From: Gammaproteobacteria bacterium
GTDB taxonomy: Bacteria; Pseudomonadota; Gammaproteobacteria; S012-40
Length of the DNA: 15,130 nucleotides
NCBI GenBank assembly: GCA_029879945.1
Contig: JAOUPJ010000054.1
Coordinates: 1 to 15,130 of the forward strand
Direction of reading: 5' to 3'
The translations under genes and the position numbers were made by a program. Positions 14,122 through 15,130 of the stretch are shown here, in pieces (the first letter of the stretch is position 1; the number at the start of each line of letters is the position of its first letter). The notes below the pieces were generated by a model. It ran no database searches, had not been told where the DNA came from, and saw only the letters and a program-made list of their open reading frames with translations.

Positions 14122-15130
14122 CTAGACTTCTAGCAAAATACGGCTAGGCTCTTCAATCAAGTCCTTGATAGTAACCAAGAATTGTACCGCTTCGCGACCA
14201 TCAATAATACGGTGATCGTAGCTCAGGGCGAGATACATCATGGGTCTGGCTACTATTTGGCCGTTTTCAACCATGGGGCGCTCCATAATCTTGTGCATAC
14301 CCAAGATGGCGCTTTGAGGAGGATTGAGTATCGGGGTGGACATGAGTGAACCGAACACGCCACCATTGGTGATGGAGAAGGTGCCGCCGGTGATTTCTTC
14401 CATGGAAAGCTTGCCTTCCTGGGCGCGTTTACCAAAGTCGGAAATGCGTTCTTCGATTTGCGCAATGGACATCTGATCCACATCGCGCAAGATGGGCACG
14501 ACCAGTCCTCTTGGTGATCCCACGGCAATGCCCACGTCAAAATAACCGTGATAGACGATATCGTCTGCGTCGATGGAGGCGTTCACCACGGGGAAACGCT
14601 TGAGTGCCTCCACACAGGCCTTCACGAAAAAGGACATGAAGCCCAATCGAACACCGTGTTGTTTTTCAAAACGGTCCTTGAAGCGTTTGCGCAAATCCAT
14701 CACCGGCTGCATATTCACTTCATTGAAGGTGGTGAGCATGGCGGCGGTCTGTTGTGCCTCCACCAGACGTTCCGCAATACGCTTACGCAAGCGTGTCATG
14801 GGCACGCGTTGTTCAATGCGATCGCCAGCAGTAATCATGGTCGGTGCAGTAGCGACCGCAGCGGCGGCGCTATGGCCCAATACATCTTCTTTCAAAACGC
14901 GCCCTCCGCGACCGGAGGCAGCGATTTGATTTGGGTCCAGTCCTTTTTCGCTCATCAAGCGTGTTGCAGAGGGCATGGATACCACATTGGAATTTTTAAG
15001 GGTGTCAGGGTTTGTCGCAGGGGCCGCCTGGGTCTGTGCTGGTTCTGAACGTGAGGCTTGAGTGGCTTGCTTCTTGGCAGCATCGGAGTTATCCATTGTG
15101 GCAATCACTTCTTGTGCCTTCACGGTGTCG
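14122..15130 (-). CDS. sucB: Dihydrolipoyllysine succinyltransferase (E2 of 2-oxoglutarate dehydrogenase), 5'-truncated by the window
   Basis: About 335 C-terminal residues are visible and the frame is open to the right edge (reading DTVKAQEVIATMDN), so the GTG at 15121-15123 is an internal Val codon. The N-terminal lipoyl domain with its lipoyl-lysine is mostly outside the window. A Gln/Ala/Pro-rich linker follows, then the peripheral subunit-binding domain (SATRLMSEKGLDPNQIAASG, then RGGRVLKEDVL). The catalytic acetyltransferase-type domain includes RVPMTRLRKRIAERL and ends with the active-site HRIIDG (His codon at 14212-14214). It forms the multimeric core of the complex, transferring succinyl groups to CoA. 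sucA is expected just upstream, beyond the window. Confidence 0.97.
   Translation of the reverse strand, partial: DTVKAQEVIATMDNSDAAKKQATQASRSEPAQTQAAPATNPDTLKNSNVVSMPSATRLMSEKGLDPNQIAASGRGGRVLKEDVLGHSAAAAVATAPTMITAGDRIEQRVPMTRLRKRIAERLVEAQQTAAMLTTFNEVNMQPVMDLRKRFKDRFEKQHGVRLGFMSFFVKACVEALKRFPVVNASIDADDIVYHGYFDVGIAVGSPRGLVVPILRDVDQMSIAQIEERISDFGKRAQEGKLSMEEITGGTFSITNGGVFGSLMSTPILNPPQSAILGMHKIMERPMVENGQIVARPMMYLALSYDHRIIDGREAVQFLVTIKDLIEEPSRILLEV

Overview
The window looks like a piece of a gammaproteobacterial chromosome, most like the Pseudomonas/Cellvibrio side of the class. The main reason is the core-metabolism operon at the right edge, read on the minus strand as sucB-lpd-sucC-sucD. A dihydrolipoamide dehydrogenase gene between sucB and sucC is the Pseudomonas-type order; in E. 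coli lpd lies elsewhere. No RNA gene, integrase, transposase or CRISPR array was seen.

Left half (1-8455, plus strand): six genes in one tight run with gaps of 3 to 11 nt. They encode a VgrG spike cut by the left window edge, a DUF2169 protein fused to pentapeptide repeats, a second and very long pentapeptide-repeat protein, a DUF3540 protein, a DUF4150 (PAAR-like) tip protein and a transglutaminase-fold protein with an intact Cys-His-Asp triad. This is an accessory type VI secretion (T6SS) spike and cargo cassette. VgrG, DUF3540 and DUF4150 would build the spike and tip, DUF2169 is the probable loading adaptor, and the transglutaminase-like protein is the best effector candidate. No T6SS sheath, baseplate or ClpV gene and no obvious immunity gene is visible. 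The VgrG tail carries an unusual hydrophobic helical hairpin set between beta-spike segments.

Middle (8456-10558): a convergent terminator separates the cassette from a minus-strand gene for an unrecognised exported protein of about 480 residues. A 347-bp divergent regulatory region follows, with two helically phased pairs of TTACAAA, an 18-bp palindrome and a 5'-leader hairpin. It feeds a small ComFB-family gene on the plus strand.

Right (10558-15130, minus strand): the 3' part of the 2-oxoglutarate dehydrogenase / succinyl-CoA synthetase operon (sucB partial, lpd, sucC, sucD). It ends in a strong intrinsic terminator whose stem contains the sucD stop codon. These genes perform the TCA steps from 2-oxoglutarate to succinate and look ordinary and intact.
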